Positions 1-8,744 of a stretch of 64,000 bases of DNA are shown here, piece after piece. Under the pieces are notes generated by a model, which did no database searches, had not been told where the DNA came from, and was given only the letters and a program-made list of their open reading frames with translations. The stretch is from NCBI GenBank assembly GCA_006226595.1, contig SBGP01000093.1, forward strand, positions 1-64,000, read 5' to 3'. Source of the stretch: Deltaproteobacteria bacterium. GTDB taxonomy: Bacteria; Myxococcota_A; UBA796; GCA-2862545. Each line of letters starts with the position of its first letter. Position 1 is the first letter of the stretch. Position numbers and translations under genes: made by a program.

Positions 1-493
1 CGACCCGCGGGTCGCGCTGCTCTCCAACGGCGCAGAGGCGAAGAAGGGCACGCCCGCCATCGTCGAGGCCCACCAGCGCCTGCTGGCGAGCACGCTCAAC
101 TTCCAGGGGAACATCGAGGGACTCGACATCCCCAAGGGCACGGTCGACGTGGTCGTGTGCGACGGCTTCCTCGGCAACGTGGTGCTCAAGATGCTCGAGG
201 GCGTGAGCGAGGTGTTCCGGGACATGGCGCGCCAGGCGTCGAGCCGCTCGTTGCAGTGGCGCATCGGTCTGTCCATGCTCGGCGGTGGTCTGCGGCAGCT
301 TCGACGGCTGACCGACTGGAAGGGCTACGGCGGCGCGCCGTTCCTGGGCTTCGACCAGGTCGTGATCAAGGCGCACGGACGAAGCGAGGCCCGCGCGATT
401 CGCAACGCCGTGAAGGTCGCCGCCAAGGCCTCTCGCGGCGATCTCATCGGACGCATCCGCGACGGTGTCGCGGCCGAGGGAGCCGAGCCGTGA
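1..493 (+). CDS. plsX: Phosphate acyltransferase PlsX (C-terminal part)
   Basis: The last 163 codons of PlsX, which makes acyl-phosphate from acyl-ACP at the start of membrane phospholipid synthesis. The reading frame is open from base 2, so the gene begins left of the window. Visible family features are LLSNGAEAKKGT near the left edge, then VDVVVCDGFLGNVVLKMLEG, and a C-terminal AHGRSEARAIRNAV segment, all in the order expected for PlsX. The stop codon overlaps the GTG start of the next gene in a GTGA arrangement, so the two are probably translated from one mRNA. PlsX often sits near fabH, which would lie outside the window. Identification is confident; only the N-terminus is missing. Confidence 0.93.
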   Translation, partial: DPRVALLSNGAEAKKGTPAIVEAHQRLLASTLNFQGNIEGLDIPKGTVDVVVCDGFLGNVVLKMLEGVSEVFRDMARQASSRSLQWRIGLSMLGGGLRQLRRLTDWKGYGGAPFLGFDQVVIKAHGRSEARAIRNAVKVAAKASRGDLIGRIRDGVAAEGAEP

Positions 494-1707
494 ATCCCTG
501 GTCGGAGGACATCCGAAACCGGTGGTTCTACGGTGCGCTCGCGATCAGCACGATCGCGGTCATCGTGCTCTTCTGGCCCTTCTTGTACACGCTGATGTTC
601 GCGGTCGTGACCGTGGTTGTCACGTGGCCCGTACACCGCTGGGTGACGAGCAAGGTGCCCAACCGGCCGGCGGTGGCAGCTGTGCTCACCGCGCTGCTCT
701 TGTTCTTCGTCGTGTTCGGACCCGTCGGTACCGTGCTCTACCTGTTCGCCCTCGAAGCGGCGCAGGTCTGGGGCCAGGTGCAGGACTTCATCGAGAGCGG
801 CGAGCTTCAGACCTGGATCGAGTGGCTTCGCAACGACGAGCTCGCCGTGGTCCAGCTGTGGATGGACGAGTGGCTCGGCGACTGGTTGCCGGAGGGCACC
901 GACCTCATCGGCGCCGCGATCGACCGCCTCCAGAGCCTTGCCGTGACCTCGATCAATGCGGGAGCGCAGTCGGTGGTCGGCATCGTCTCGGCCACCGCGA
1001 CCTCCGCCCTGCAGGCGCTGATCTTCGTGTTCGCGGTGATCAGCCTGTACATGGAGGGCCCGCGGGTTCTGCGGGCGATCAAGAACCTGTCGCCGATGGA
1101 CGACGGCTACGAGGACCGCCTCTTCGACGTGTTCCGCGAGTTCGCGAACAACATGGTGCTCGGCTCGATCGTCTCGGGCGCGCTCCAGGGCGTGGTTGCC
1201 GGCATCGGCTATGGCATCGCCGGCGCGGACCGGGTGGTGTTCCTCGGCCTGCTCACCGGTGTGTTCAGCTTCATTCCGCTCGTCGGGACGGCGGTGGTGT
1301 GGGTGCCGGTGGCCATCGGCGTGTTCGTCACCAAGGGGCTCGGCTGGGCCATCTTCATCGCGCTGTGGAGCATGCTGTTCACGGCGAGCGTCGACAACGT
1401 GGTCAAGCCGCTGATGCTCCGCGGAAACACGAACATCCATCCACTGCTCATCTTCCTCGCCGTGTTTGGCGGCATGTCGTGGATGGGCGTGCCTGGCGTG
1501 CTCGTCGGGCCGGTGATCGTCGCGTTCTTCCTGGCGCTTTACCACCTGTACGTGCGCGACCACCTCGGCGTGGAGATGCCCGAGCCCGATGCGAGCGGGC
1601 CGGCGCTCCCGGCATGGCTGACGCGGTTCTTTCCGGCCCTGGGGGCCCGGGACGGCAGCACCGTCGAGACAGCGGCCCTGCCCGCGGACGACGAGAGCGT
1701 GGGGTAA
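490..1707 (+). CDS. AI-2E family transporter (PerM-like membrane protein)
   Basis: A 405-residue polytopic inner-membrane protein. Hydrophobic segments lie at about residues 15-50 and 60-90, with a cluster across the C-terminal half. The region around DNVVKPLMLRGNTNIHPLL, followed by a GVPGVLVGPV segment, is the hallmark of the AI-2E/PerM transporter family. Members are proposed to export autoinducer-2 or to act as Na+/H+ antiporters, and substrates are rarely proven, so none is assigned here. The GTG start overlaps the plsX stop by four bases. The tail after about residue 355 is hydrophilic and probably cytoplasmic. Family membership is confident; function is open. Confidence 0.88.
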   Translation: MNPWSEDIRNRWFYGALAISTIAVIVLFWPFLYTLMFAVVTVVVTWPVHRWVTSKVPNRPAVAAVLTALLLFFVVFGPVGTVLYLFALEAAQVWGQVQDFIESGELQTWIEWLRNDELAVVQLWMDEWLGDWLPEGTDLIGAAIDRLQSLAVTSINAGAQSVVGIVSATATSALQALIFVFAVISLYMEGPRVLRAIKNLSPMDDGYEDRLFDVFREFANNMVLGSIVSGALQGVVAGIGYGIAGADRVVFLGLLTGVFSFIPLVGTAVVWVPVAIGVFVTKGLGWAIFIALWSMLFTASVDNVVKPLMLRGNTNIHPLLIFLAVFGGMSWMGVPGVLVGPVIVAFFLALYHLYVRDHLGVEMPEPDASGPALPAWLTRFFPALGARDGSTVETAALPADDESVG

Positions 1708-1727
1708 GCTTCGCCCGCGGAGGTGCG

Positions 1728-3239
1728 ATGCAGCAGGCGTTGGAGGCCTGGCTCGAGGCGGCGGCGCGCGGCGAGGGTCGCGTGGGTGCAGCCCGTGCGG
1801 CAGCCGAGGTCGACGCGGGTCGCCCGTGGGAGGTGCTCGCGCACGCGGGGCTGCTCGCCCGGTGCCGCGTCGAGCTCGCCGAAGAGGATCTCGGCCTCAC
1901 ACGCGGCCTGAAGCTCCGAAAGCCCGATGGCGCGGGCGTGATCGCGGTGGTCCGTGCCGGCGAGCCCTATCCGGCGTGGGACAAGAGCGGGCGTCGTTCG
2001 CGTGGCGCGTTCGACACGCCGCCCGAGATGGCGCGGGAGACGGTCGCGCGTGCCCTCGACGTCGCGCGAGTCCGTGTGCAGAGCGGCATGGACCCGGCCT
2101 GTGGCACGGGGACCTTCCTCGTGGCCATGTGCGAGGCTGGCATCGCGGAGGTTCGCGGAAGTGATCTCGACGAGGCCGCGCTCGCCGTGGCGCGCGTGGC
2201 TGCGCCGGACGCGAGGGTGGAGCGAGCCGATGCCCTCGAGCCCCGCGGCATCGTCGACCTCGTCGCGGGCAACCCGCCCTTCGTGCCGCCAGAGCGCCAG
2301 GACAAGCAGCTTCGAGAGCGACTGCGTGCCCGCTTCCCCTGGCTGCGTGGGCGCTTCGACCTCGTCGTGCCCTTCGTGGCGGTCGCCATGCAGAGCGTGC
2401 GGCCTGGCGGCGTCGTGTCACTGATCCTGCCGGCGGCAGCGATGGTCCAGAACTACGGCGCACCGCTGCGCCGCCAGCTCGCGGCCCACCACCACGTGAC
2501 CCACCTCGACGGTCCGATGCCGTTTCCCGGGGCCTCGGTCGATGTCGTACGGCTGGTCATGGTCAGCGAGGACGGCCCGGCAATGGTCGCCGACACGGGC
2601 GTGCATGCCGAAGAGCTGCTTCGCCTCGAACACGTGCCGCTCGTCAGCTCGATGGCTCCGGGGGACGTGGCGCTGGTCGAGAAGGTTCGCGAGAACTCCG
2701 TGCCCCTGGGGGAGCTCGCCGTCGTCGACACTGGCGTCGTCGCCCACGGCATCCACGGCTCCAAGGACCGGCTGATCCACGACGAGCCCGCGCCCGGACG
2801 CGTCTGCTACGCCGATGCCCGCGGCTTCTTCGCGGGGGAGCGTCGCTGGCTCGAGTACGCCCCGGACCGCATGCACCGCGCCAAGCGTCCCGAGATGTTC
2901 GAGCGCCCCAAGATCGTCATCCAGCGACTTCGCGGCAGTGGACCCGTGCGTGCAGAGATCGACCGGGACGGCGTGTACGTCGGGCACACCTGTACGGTGG
3001 TCACCCCCGAGAAGGAGCGTGTCCCTCTCGAACGGCTCCTCGAGCTCGTGCGCTCGCCGCTCGCCTCGGGCCTGATTCGCATCGAGCGCGGGGCGCGACT
3101 CGACCTGTATCCGCGCGACGTGGCCGGATTGCCCGTTCCGCGTACCTGGCTCGAACAGCCGGACATGCCGCTCGCCGAGGCGTGGGGCATCGACGAGCAC
3201 CAGCAGGCCCGCCTCGGGCAGCTCGGCGTCGGCGCCTGA
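1728..3239 (+). CDS. Solitary N6-adenine DNA methyltransferase (Eco57I/TaqI-like)
   Basis: A 503-residue SAM-dependent methyltransferase. The SAM-binding motif DPACGTGTF is at residues 122-130 and the catalytic NPPF motif of N6-adenine methylases at 182-185. The C-terminal half, after about residue 330, resembles target-recognition domains of the TaqI/Eco57I type (an IVIQRLRGSGPVRAEID strand, then a GHTCTVV segment). No nuclease motif is visible in the protein and no restriction gene is adjacent, so it may be an orphan epigenetic methylase or the remnant of a type IIG enzyme. ATG 1728 is preceded by GGAGG with good spacing. Housekeeping genes flank it on both sides. RNA or protein methylation is less likely given the TRD-like region. 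Confidence 0.8.
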   Translation: MQQALEAWLEAAARGEGRVGAARAAAEVDAGRPWEVLAHAGLLARCRVELAEEDLGLTRGLKLRKPDGAGVIAVVRAGEPYPAWDKSGRRSRGAFDTPPEMARETVARALDVARVRVQSGMDPACGTGTFLVAMCEAGIAEVRGSDLDEAALAVARVAAPDARVERADALEPRGIVDLVAGNPPFVPPERQDKQLRERLRARFPWLRGRFDLVVPFVAVAMQSVRPGGVVSLILPAAAMVQNYGAPLRRQLAAHHHVTHLDGPMPFPGASVDVVRLVMVSEDGPAMVADTGVHAEELLRLEHVPLVSSMAPGDVALVEKVRENSVPLGELAVVDTGVVAHGIHGSKDRLIHDEPAPGRVCYADARGFFAGERRWLEYAPDRMHRAKRPEMFERPKIVIQRLRGSGPVRAEIDRDGVYVGHTCTVVTPEKERVPLERLLELVRSPLASGLIRIERGARLDLYPRDVAGLPVPRTWLEQPDMPLAEAWGIDEHQQARLGQLGVGA

Positions 3240-3261
3240 CCACGTTTCGGGTTAATCGCCG

Positions 3262-3279
3262 CCCGACGGACCGGTCGGG
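3262..3279 (+). terminator. Possible hairpin terminator after the methylase gene
   Basis: A 6-bp perfect inverted repeat (CCCGAC at 3262-3267, GTCGGG at 3274-3279) with a 6-base loop lies 22 bases past the methylase stop and is followed by a modest GTTCTT stretch. It is weak as an intrinsic terminator because the U-tract is short. Confidence 0.3.
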
Positions 3280-3354
3280 TGCGTTCTTCCCGCCCGACCT
3301 CGCTTTCGCTGACTCCTCCGCCAGCCGCCGAGGAGCTCCCTGGAGATGATTCCG

Positions 3355-4236
3355 ATGCTCCGCTCGATGACTGGATTTGGCCGCGGGGAGGCCGCGAGCG
3401 CCGACGTCACCGTCGTCGTCGAGCTTCGCAGCGTCAACAACCGCTTCCGCGACCTGCAGCTGCGCACCCCGCGCGAGTACATGCCGCTGGAGCCGCGGAT
3501 CAACAACCTCCTCAAGGAGCCGTTCGCCCGCGGCCGCATCGACGCCTTCGTGCGCCGCTCGGCGTCCGGGAGCAAGTCGCGGGTCGCCGTCGATGCCGAG
3601 CTCGCGAAGGCCTACGTGACCGCCGCGCACGCTGTCTCCGAGGTGCTTCCCGAGGGGAGCGACGGTGCAGTGCCCCTGACCTGGGTCGTCAGCCAGCCTG
3701 GCGTGCTCGAAGTCACCGAGGTCGAGGCCGACGTGATGACCGAGTGGGATGTGGTCGAGACCGCACTCACCGCCGCCGTCGAGGACCTCGTGCGCATGCG
3801 CGAGGTCGAGGGCCAGGCGCTGTACGCCGACCTGCTCTCGCACCTCGGGGAGCTCCGCACCGCCGTGGCCGAGGTCGAGGCCGTGGCCGTGGGCCTGAAC
3901 GAGCGCCTGCGTCAGCGCCTCGAGGCGCGCCTGACCCGCCTGCTCGGTGATCGCGGGCTGGACAAGCACCGCCTGCACCAGGAAGCGGCGGTGCTCGCCG
4001 ACAAGGCAGATGTGAGCGAGGAGATCGCGCGTCTGCGCAGCCACTGTGACCAGTTCGCCGACGCCCTCGACGACGACGAGCCCGTCGGCCGTCGCCTCGA
4101 CTTCATCCTCCAAGAGATGAACCGCGAGGTGAACACCATCGGCAGCAAGTCCGTCGACCACCCGATCTCGCATCGCGTGGTGACCATGAAGTCCGTGCTC
4201 GAGCGCATGCGCGAGCAGGCCGCCAACGTGGAGTAG
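3355..4236 (+). CDS. YicC family endoribonuclease-like protein
   Basis: A 293-residue YicC protein. It opens with the canonical MLRSMTGFGRG, includes the VELRSVNNRF segment of the N-terminal domain, and ends with the C-terminal domain around GRRLDFILQEMNREVNTIG. E. coli YicC is reported as an endoribonuclease acting with RNA-decay factors; here the role is by family only. Start choice: ATG 3355 has GGAG at 3342-3345 with nine-base spacing and matches the N-terminus of relatives; an in-frame ATG at 3346 would add three residues. Guanylate kinase follows after two bases, the usual yicC-gmk pairing. Confidence 0.92.
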   Translation: MLRSMTGFGRGEAASADVTVVVELRSVNNRFRDLQLRTPREYMPLEPRINNLLKEPFARGRIDAFVRRSASGSKSRVAVDAELAKAYVTAAHAVSEVLPEGSDGAVPLTWVVSQPGVLEVTEVEADVMTEWDVVETALTAAVEDLVRMREVEGQALYADLLSHLGELRTAVAEVEAVAVGLNERLRQRLEARLTRLLGDRGLDKHRLHQEAAVLADKADVSEEIARLRSHCDQFADALDDDEPVGRRLDFILQEMNREVNTIGSKSVDHPISHRVVTMKSVLERMREQAANVE

Positions 4237-4238
4237 GC

Positions 4239-4919
4239 GTGGCCTGGAGCAACCCGGACCGCGGTGCACTGTTCGTCGTCACCGGCCCCTCGGGCGTCGG
4301 CAAGTCGACCCTGATCGCGCACCTCATGGAGCACATTCCCGGCATTCGCTTCTCGGTGAGCGCGACGACGCGTGCGCCACGGGAAGGGGAGCAGGACGGG
4401 GTGCACTACCACTTCCTCACGCCCGAGCGCTTCGCGGAGCTCGTCGGCGACGGGGCCTTCCTCGAGTACGCCGAGGTCTATGGCCGCCGCTACGGCACGC
4501 TGCTCGACCCGATCATCGACGCTCTCGACGCCGGTGAGTCCATCCTCCTCGATGTCGACCTGCAGGGCGCACGCTCCGTGCGTCGCGACTACCTCGATGC
4601 CGTTCGCGCGCGGGTCGGCCGCAGCGTGGATGACGCCATCTTCGTGTACATCCTCCCGCCGTCCATCGCGGTGCTCGAGGAACGCCTGCGGGCGCGAGGT
4701 ACCGATAGCGACGAGATCATCGCCGGGCGCATGGCCAAGGTCGCGTACCAGCTCGAGGGTGTGGCCGAGTACGACTACCTGGTGGTCAACGACGATCTCG
4801 ACGAGGCGCGCGAGGCGCTCACCAGTGTGTTCCGTGCCGAGTTGCTCCGCCGGAGCCGACGACAGTCCTGGGTCGACGCGGTCGATGCCGAGCTAGAGGC
4901 ACGTCGCAACCCGGCTTGA
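4239..4919 (+). CDS. gmk: Guanylate kinase
   Basis: Phosphorylates GMP and dGMP to the diphosphates in the cytoplasm. The 226-residue product has the P-loop GPSGVGKS at residues 16-23, the GMP-binding SATTRAPREGE segment, and LLDVDLQGA in the central sheet. It is slightly longer than the roughly 205-residue E. coli enzyme because of a C-terminal tail rich in Arg and Ala. The GTG start lies two bases after the yicC stop, so the genes are co-transcribed. Placement just upstream of rel links GDP/GTP supply with the alarmone enzyme that consumes GTP. No missing catalytic residues were seen. Confidence 0.95.
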   Translation: MAWSNPDRGALFVVTGPSGVGKSTLIAHLMEHIPGIRFSVSATTRAPREGEQDGVHYHFLTPERFAELVGDGAFLEYAEVYGRRYGTLLDPIIDALDAGESILLDVDLQGARSVRRDYLDAVRARVGRSVDDAIFVYILPPSIAVLEERLRARGTDSDEIIAGRMAKVAYQLEGVAEYDYLVVNDDLDEAREALTSVFRAELLRRSRRQSWVDAVDAELEARRNPA

Positions 4920-4990
4920 CGGGGGCGTGTCCGCCATAGGGCTTGAGGCTTGCGCGTACGCGAGTACATTTCCCCGTGGAGGCACTCGCA

Positions 4991-7141
4991 TTGACGCAGA
5001 TTTCCGACGTCCTCGAGCAGGTTCGCAGCTACGCGCCCGATGCTGACATCGCGCCGGTCATGGCCGCCTACCTGCTCGCCGCCAAGGCTCACGCGGGCCA
5101 GACGCGCAAGTCCGGCGAGCCGTACCTGACCCATCCGCTCGAAGTGGCGATGATTCTCGCCGACCTGCGGATGGACGTGGAGACCATCTCGACGGCCCTG
5201 TTGCACGACGCCCTCGAGGACAACCCGCTGTCCGCCGAGGAAATGACCGAGCAGGTGGGTCCGGTGATCACCCAGCTCGTCGATGGGGTCACCAAGATCG
5301 GCAAGCTCAAGTTCCGGTCGAAGGAAGAGCTCCAGGCCGAGAACTTCCGCAAGATGATGCTCGCGATGAGCCGGGATGTCCGGGTGATCCTCGTCAAGCT
5401 CGCGGACCGTACCCACAACATGCGGACCATCGAGCATCATCGTCCGGACAAGCAGAAGACGATCGCGACCGAGACGACGGACATCTTCATTCCGATCGCG
5501 AACCGCTTGGGCATCACCAAGCTCAAGAACGAGCTCGAGCAGGTCTGCTTCAAGACCCTCGAGCCGGACGCCTGGTCCACCATCTCCGAGTTCCTCGACT
5601 CCACCCAGGCGGACCGGGACGAGTACATCGCGCGCACCCAGGAAGTGCTGACCAAGATGCTCGCCGACGAGGGCATCGAGGGACGCGTGTCGGGGCGCGC
5701 GAAGTCGCCGTTCTCCATCTTCCGCAAGATGGAGGCCCAGAACCTCTCGGTGGAAGAGGTGCCGGACACGCTCGCGTTCCGCGTCATCCTCCCCGAGGAC
5801 GGGCAGCCCTACGCCGTGCTCGGCGCCGTACACGCGCGCTTCGCGCCGGTTCCCGGACGCATCAAGGACTACATCGCGCGGCCGAAGCCCAACGGGTACC
5901 AGAGCCTGCACACGACCATCATCGGCCCCGAGGGTCGGCGAATGGAGATCCAGATCCGCACCGAGCTCATGCATCGGGTTGCGGAGGAGGGCATCGCCGC
6001 CCACTGGAAGTACAAGGAGGGCCACCTCGCGCTGTCGCCGGACGACGTGGCCGCGATCAGCCGCATCCGCGAGCTGTTCGAGACCGCGCGTGACGCCGAG
6101 AGCGCCGAAGAGTTCATGGAGACCGTGAAGGTCGAGCTCTACGCGGACGAGGTGTTCGTGTTCACGCCCGCTGGGGACGTGAAGCGCCTGCGCAAGGGCG
6201 CCACGGCGCTCGACTTCGCGTACCTGGTGCACACCGACGTCGGCAATCACTGCGTGGGCGCGCGCGCGAACGGCCGCATGGTTCCACTGCGCTACGAGCT
6301 TCAGTCGGGGGACCGGCTCGAGATCCTGACCTCGCCGTCGCAGAGTCCCAACCGCGACTGGCTCCAGATCTGCAAGACAGGTCGCGCCCTGCAGAAGGTG
6401 CGTCGCTACCTGCGCGAGGAAGAGAAGGAAGCGGCGGTCCGACTCGGCCGCGAGATGCTCGACTCCGAGCTCAAGAAGTACGGCTCTTCCGCGAAGAAGA
6501 TCATCGGCTCTCAAGAGTTGAAGGAATTTCTCAGCAATCGCCCACATCGGGATGCGGAACAGCTCTTTGAGGCGATCGCGCGTGGGCAGGTTGGCCTGTC
6601 GACCGTGTGCAAGGCAGTGCTTCCCGCGGGCGAATACGAGCGCCAGCGTCAGCAGGCCGGAACCTTCGGGCAGCTCCTCAACCGGTGGCGTCGACCGACT
6701 CAGAGCCCGGTCCTCATCACCGGCGAGGACGGCGTGCTCGTCACCTACGCCGGGTGCTGCAACCCGCTGCCGGGCGAGGACGTGGTCGGCTTCATCACCC
6801 GCGGCCGCGGCATCACCGTGCACAAGGCGGCGTGCTCACAGCTCAACGGCCTCGACGAGGGCCGCCAGATCCCGGTCGAGTGGGACATCGGTCGTGGCAC
6901 GCAGCACAGCGGTCAGATCAAGATCTTCTGCAACGACCGGCCCGGCATGCTCGCGAACATCACCAGCGTGTGCGAGCAGCAGGCGGTGAACATCCTCTCG
7001 GCGCAAGCGAGCAGCGGGTCGACCGAGGGGGCGGTGGTCACGCTCGACCTGTCGGTCCGCGACGTTGCCGAGCTCACCCGGGTCATCCGCAACATCGAGA
7101 AGATCCGCGGCGTCGAGGCCGTGCAGCGCGTCAGCGGCTAG
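4991..7141 (+). CDS. rel: Bifunctional (p)ppGpp synthetase/hydrolase Rel
   Basis: Long RelA/SpoT homologue that makes and degrades (p)ppGpp. In order: an HD hydrolase domain with LLHDALED and KLADRTHNMRT; a synthetase domain with GRAKSPFSIFRK, KDYIARPKPNGYQSLHT and the EIQIRT strand; TGS; and a C-terminal ACT domain (GQIKIFCNDRPGMLANI). Both catalytic sets look intact, hence bifunctional. Start choice: TTG 4991 has GGAGG at 4978-4982 with eight-base spacing and gives an N-terminus the length of myxobacterial Rel (716 residues). GTG 4976, just after a TACATT box, and TTG 4943 are in-frame alternatives. The stop overlaps the convergent exporter gene by 11 bases. Confidence 0.95.
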   Translation: MTQISDVLEQVRSYAPDADIAPVMAAYLLAAKAHAGQTRKSGEPYLTHPLEVAMILADLRMDVETISTALLHDALEDNPLSAEEMTEQVGPVITQLVDGVTKIGKLKFRSKEELQAENFRKMMLAMSRDVRVILVKLADRTHNMRTIEHHRPDKQKTIATETTDIFIPIANRLGITKLKNELEQVCFKTLEPDAWSTISEFLDSTQADRDEYIARTQEVLTKMLADEGIEGRVSGRAKSPFSIFRKMEAQNLSVEEVPDTLAFRVILPEDGQPYAVLGAVHARFAPVPGRIKDYIARPKPNGYQSLHTTIIGPEGRRMEIQIRTELMHRVAEEGIAAHWKYKEGHLALSPDDVAAISRIRELFETARDAESAEEFMETVKVELYADEVFVFTPAGDVKRLRKGATALDFAYLVHTDVGNHCVGARANGRMVPLRYELQSGDRLEILTSPSQSPNRDWLQICKTGRALQKVRRYLREEEKEAAVRLGREMLDSELKKYGSSAKKIIGSQELKEFLSNRPHRDAEQLFEAIARGQVGLSTVCKAVLPAGEYERQRQQAGTFGQLLNRWRRPTQSPVLITGEDGVLVTYAGCCNPLPGEDVVGFITRGRGITVHKAACSQLNGLDEGRQIPVEWDIGRGTQHSGQIKIFCNDRPGMLANITSVCEQQAVNILSAQASSGSTEGAVVTLDLSVRDVAELTRVIRNIEKIRGVEAVQRVSG

Positions 7142-8744
7142 GTCGCGTCCACGCCAGCGCCGCGGCGGCGACCAGAGCTGCGGCGAGGGCGACGGCGGCC
7201 GGGATGCCGGTGACCAGCAGGCTCGCGGCCAACGCCGCGATACGCAGGGCGATGGCCGGCCACACCGAGTTGCTGTGGGCGGTGACCATGGCCAGGGGCA
7301 GGCCGACGGCGAGCCCGTGAAGGGGGTCCTGCGGCGTGATCACCGCGACAAAGGCTGCGAGGGCCAACCACGGCCCCACCGAGCGCTGGAGGATGCCGCG
7401 GAACACGACCTCCTGGCCCGCGGCGACAGCGAGCAGGCCGACGACGGTGCTCGGGTGGGCGGCCGCCGTGAGACGGGCTTGAGCCGCGGCGAGGTTCGGG
7501 GACATCGGCTCCCAGGTGAGCCCGATCGCGAGGGCGCCGGCGAGGGCGCCCACTGCGCCGAGCCCGAGGGGGAGCGCGCCCAGCGTGGGCTTGCGCAGCT
7601 GCGCGGTCGTGAGGCCGTCGCGCGCGACACGCAGGCCGGCGAGCAGCACCAGGCTCGCCCCGCCCGCGACCGCTCCGTCCTGCGGGTCGAGACCTTCGGT
7701 GAGGTTCGGATTACCGGCCATCCCCCACAGCAGAGGACCGAGGATCGGGGCGAGCCAGGCGGTCGCGGCCATCGCGCCGACGAACACGAGGTCACGCATG
7801 GGGGAGCGGTGCACCTCGCCGCCCGGGTCGTCCGAGAGGTCGTGGGCGGTGCGCTGGAGCAGCGCCGCGGCACAGGCCCCGGTGACCGCGGTGGCGACGA
7901 GTGGCGGTGCGACGCCCGGCCACGTGTTTCCGGCGGTGAGCAGGGCGCCTCCGAGGGGCACGCTCGCGCCGGCGAGCGGATGCACGCGTCCGAGGAACCA
8001 CGCGGCGATCCCGGCCCCCATGAGTGCCGCGGGGAGCACGCGGAGGCTGATGGTCGCGCCGGCGACGACGTCGCGAGCCCGCCGGACGAGGTACAGCCCG
8101 AGCGCGACGGTCGCCGCAGGCACCACGGGCAGGGGAAGCAGCCACAGACCCGGCTCGACCTGGCCGCTGGCGATGGCGACCCCGGCCGAGAGCAGCGCGG
8201 CGGTGGCCCCGTAGCCGGTCCACGCGAGCCACTTGCCCACGACGATCTCTTCCTTGGTCACCGCGGCCGCGAGCAGGGTCGACAGGGTTCGGCGGGCGCG
8301 CTCACCGGCGAGGGACTCGGACAACGCACCCATCATGATCGACGACGAGATCAGCGCCATGAGCAGCGTCCGGCCAGGCACCGGTAACGGGTCGCGAATC
8401 ACCTCGATGCGGACGGGCTCGGGGTCGACGGCATCGAACGCCTTGCGCAGCCGGCCCGGCACCGGACCGCGTACGACGTAGCGGCCGTCGTCGTCACGCG
8501 CGATGCGCGTGGGGCTGCCCTCCGCGAGGACCACGGCTTCCCCCACGTCCTCGGGGAGCTCGCCGCTGACGCGCACCTGCTGGGGTGTGGGCGCTGGACC
8601 GAGGTTCTCCGGTCGGGTCACCGGTACGGCCGAGGCCGGGAGCAGCAGTCCGGCCGTCAGCGCACCGAAGAGCAGGCCGCGGGCCCCGCGGAGCTCCATG
8701 CGCAGGTCGCGTCGAGCAATGGCGACGAGCGTGCCCAGCCTCAC
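7131..8744 (-). CDS. ABC-2 type permease fused to CPBP-like membrane domain
   Basis: A 537-residue membrane protein in two parts. The first roughly 330 residues resemble NatB/ABC-2 permeases: an N-terminal cytoplasmic helix, a TM, a large extracytoplasmic loop, then LLMALISSSIMMGALSESLA. The last 100 or so resemble a CPBP (CAAX protease) domain with QEVVFRG at about 444-450 and a later PLHGL histidine. The canonical EExxxR has Gln for the first Glu, and the second His/Asn motif is not clear, so proteolysis is doubtful. GTG 8744 has GGAGG five bases upstream and overlaps the preceding permease stop (GTGA); GTG 8756 is an alternative. Last gene of the exporter operon. Confidence 0.8.
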   Translation of the reverse strand: MRLGTLVAIARRDLRMELRGARGLLFGALTAGLLLPASAVPVTRPENLGPAPTPQQVRVSGELPEDVGEAVVLAEGSPTRIARDDDGRYVVRGPVPGRLRKAFDAVDPEPVRIEVIRDPLPVPGRTLLMALISSSIMMGALSESLAGERARRTLSTLLAAAVTKEEIVVGKWLAWTGYGATAALLSAGVAIASGQVEPGLWLLPLPVVPAATVALGLYLVRRARDVVAGATISLRVLPAALMGAGIAAWFLGRVHPLAGASVPLGGALLTAGNTWPGVAPPLVATAVTGACAAALLQRTAHDLSDDPGGEVHRSPMRDLVFVGAMAATAWLAPILGPLLWGMAGNPNLTEGLDPQDGAVAGGASLVLLAGLRVARDGLTTAQLRKPTLGALPLGLGAVGALAGALAIGLTWEPMSPNLAAAQARLTAAAHPSTVVGLLAVAAGQEVVFRGILQRSVGPWLALAAFVAVITPQDPLHGLAVGLPLAMVTAHSNSVWPAIALRIAALAASLLVTGIPAAVALAAALVAAAALAWTRPSR

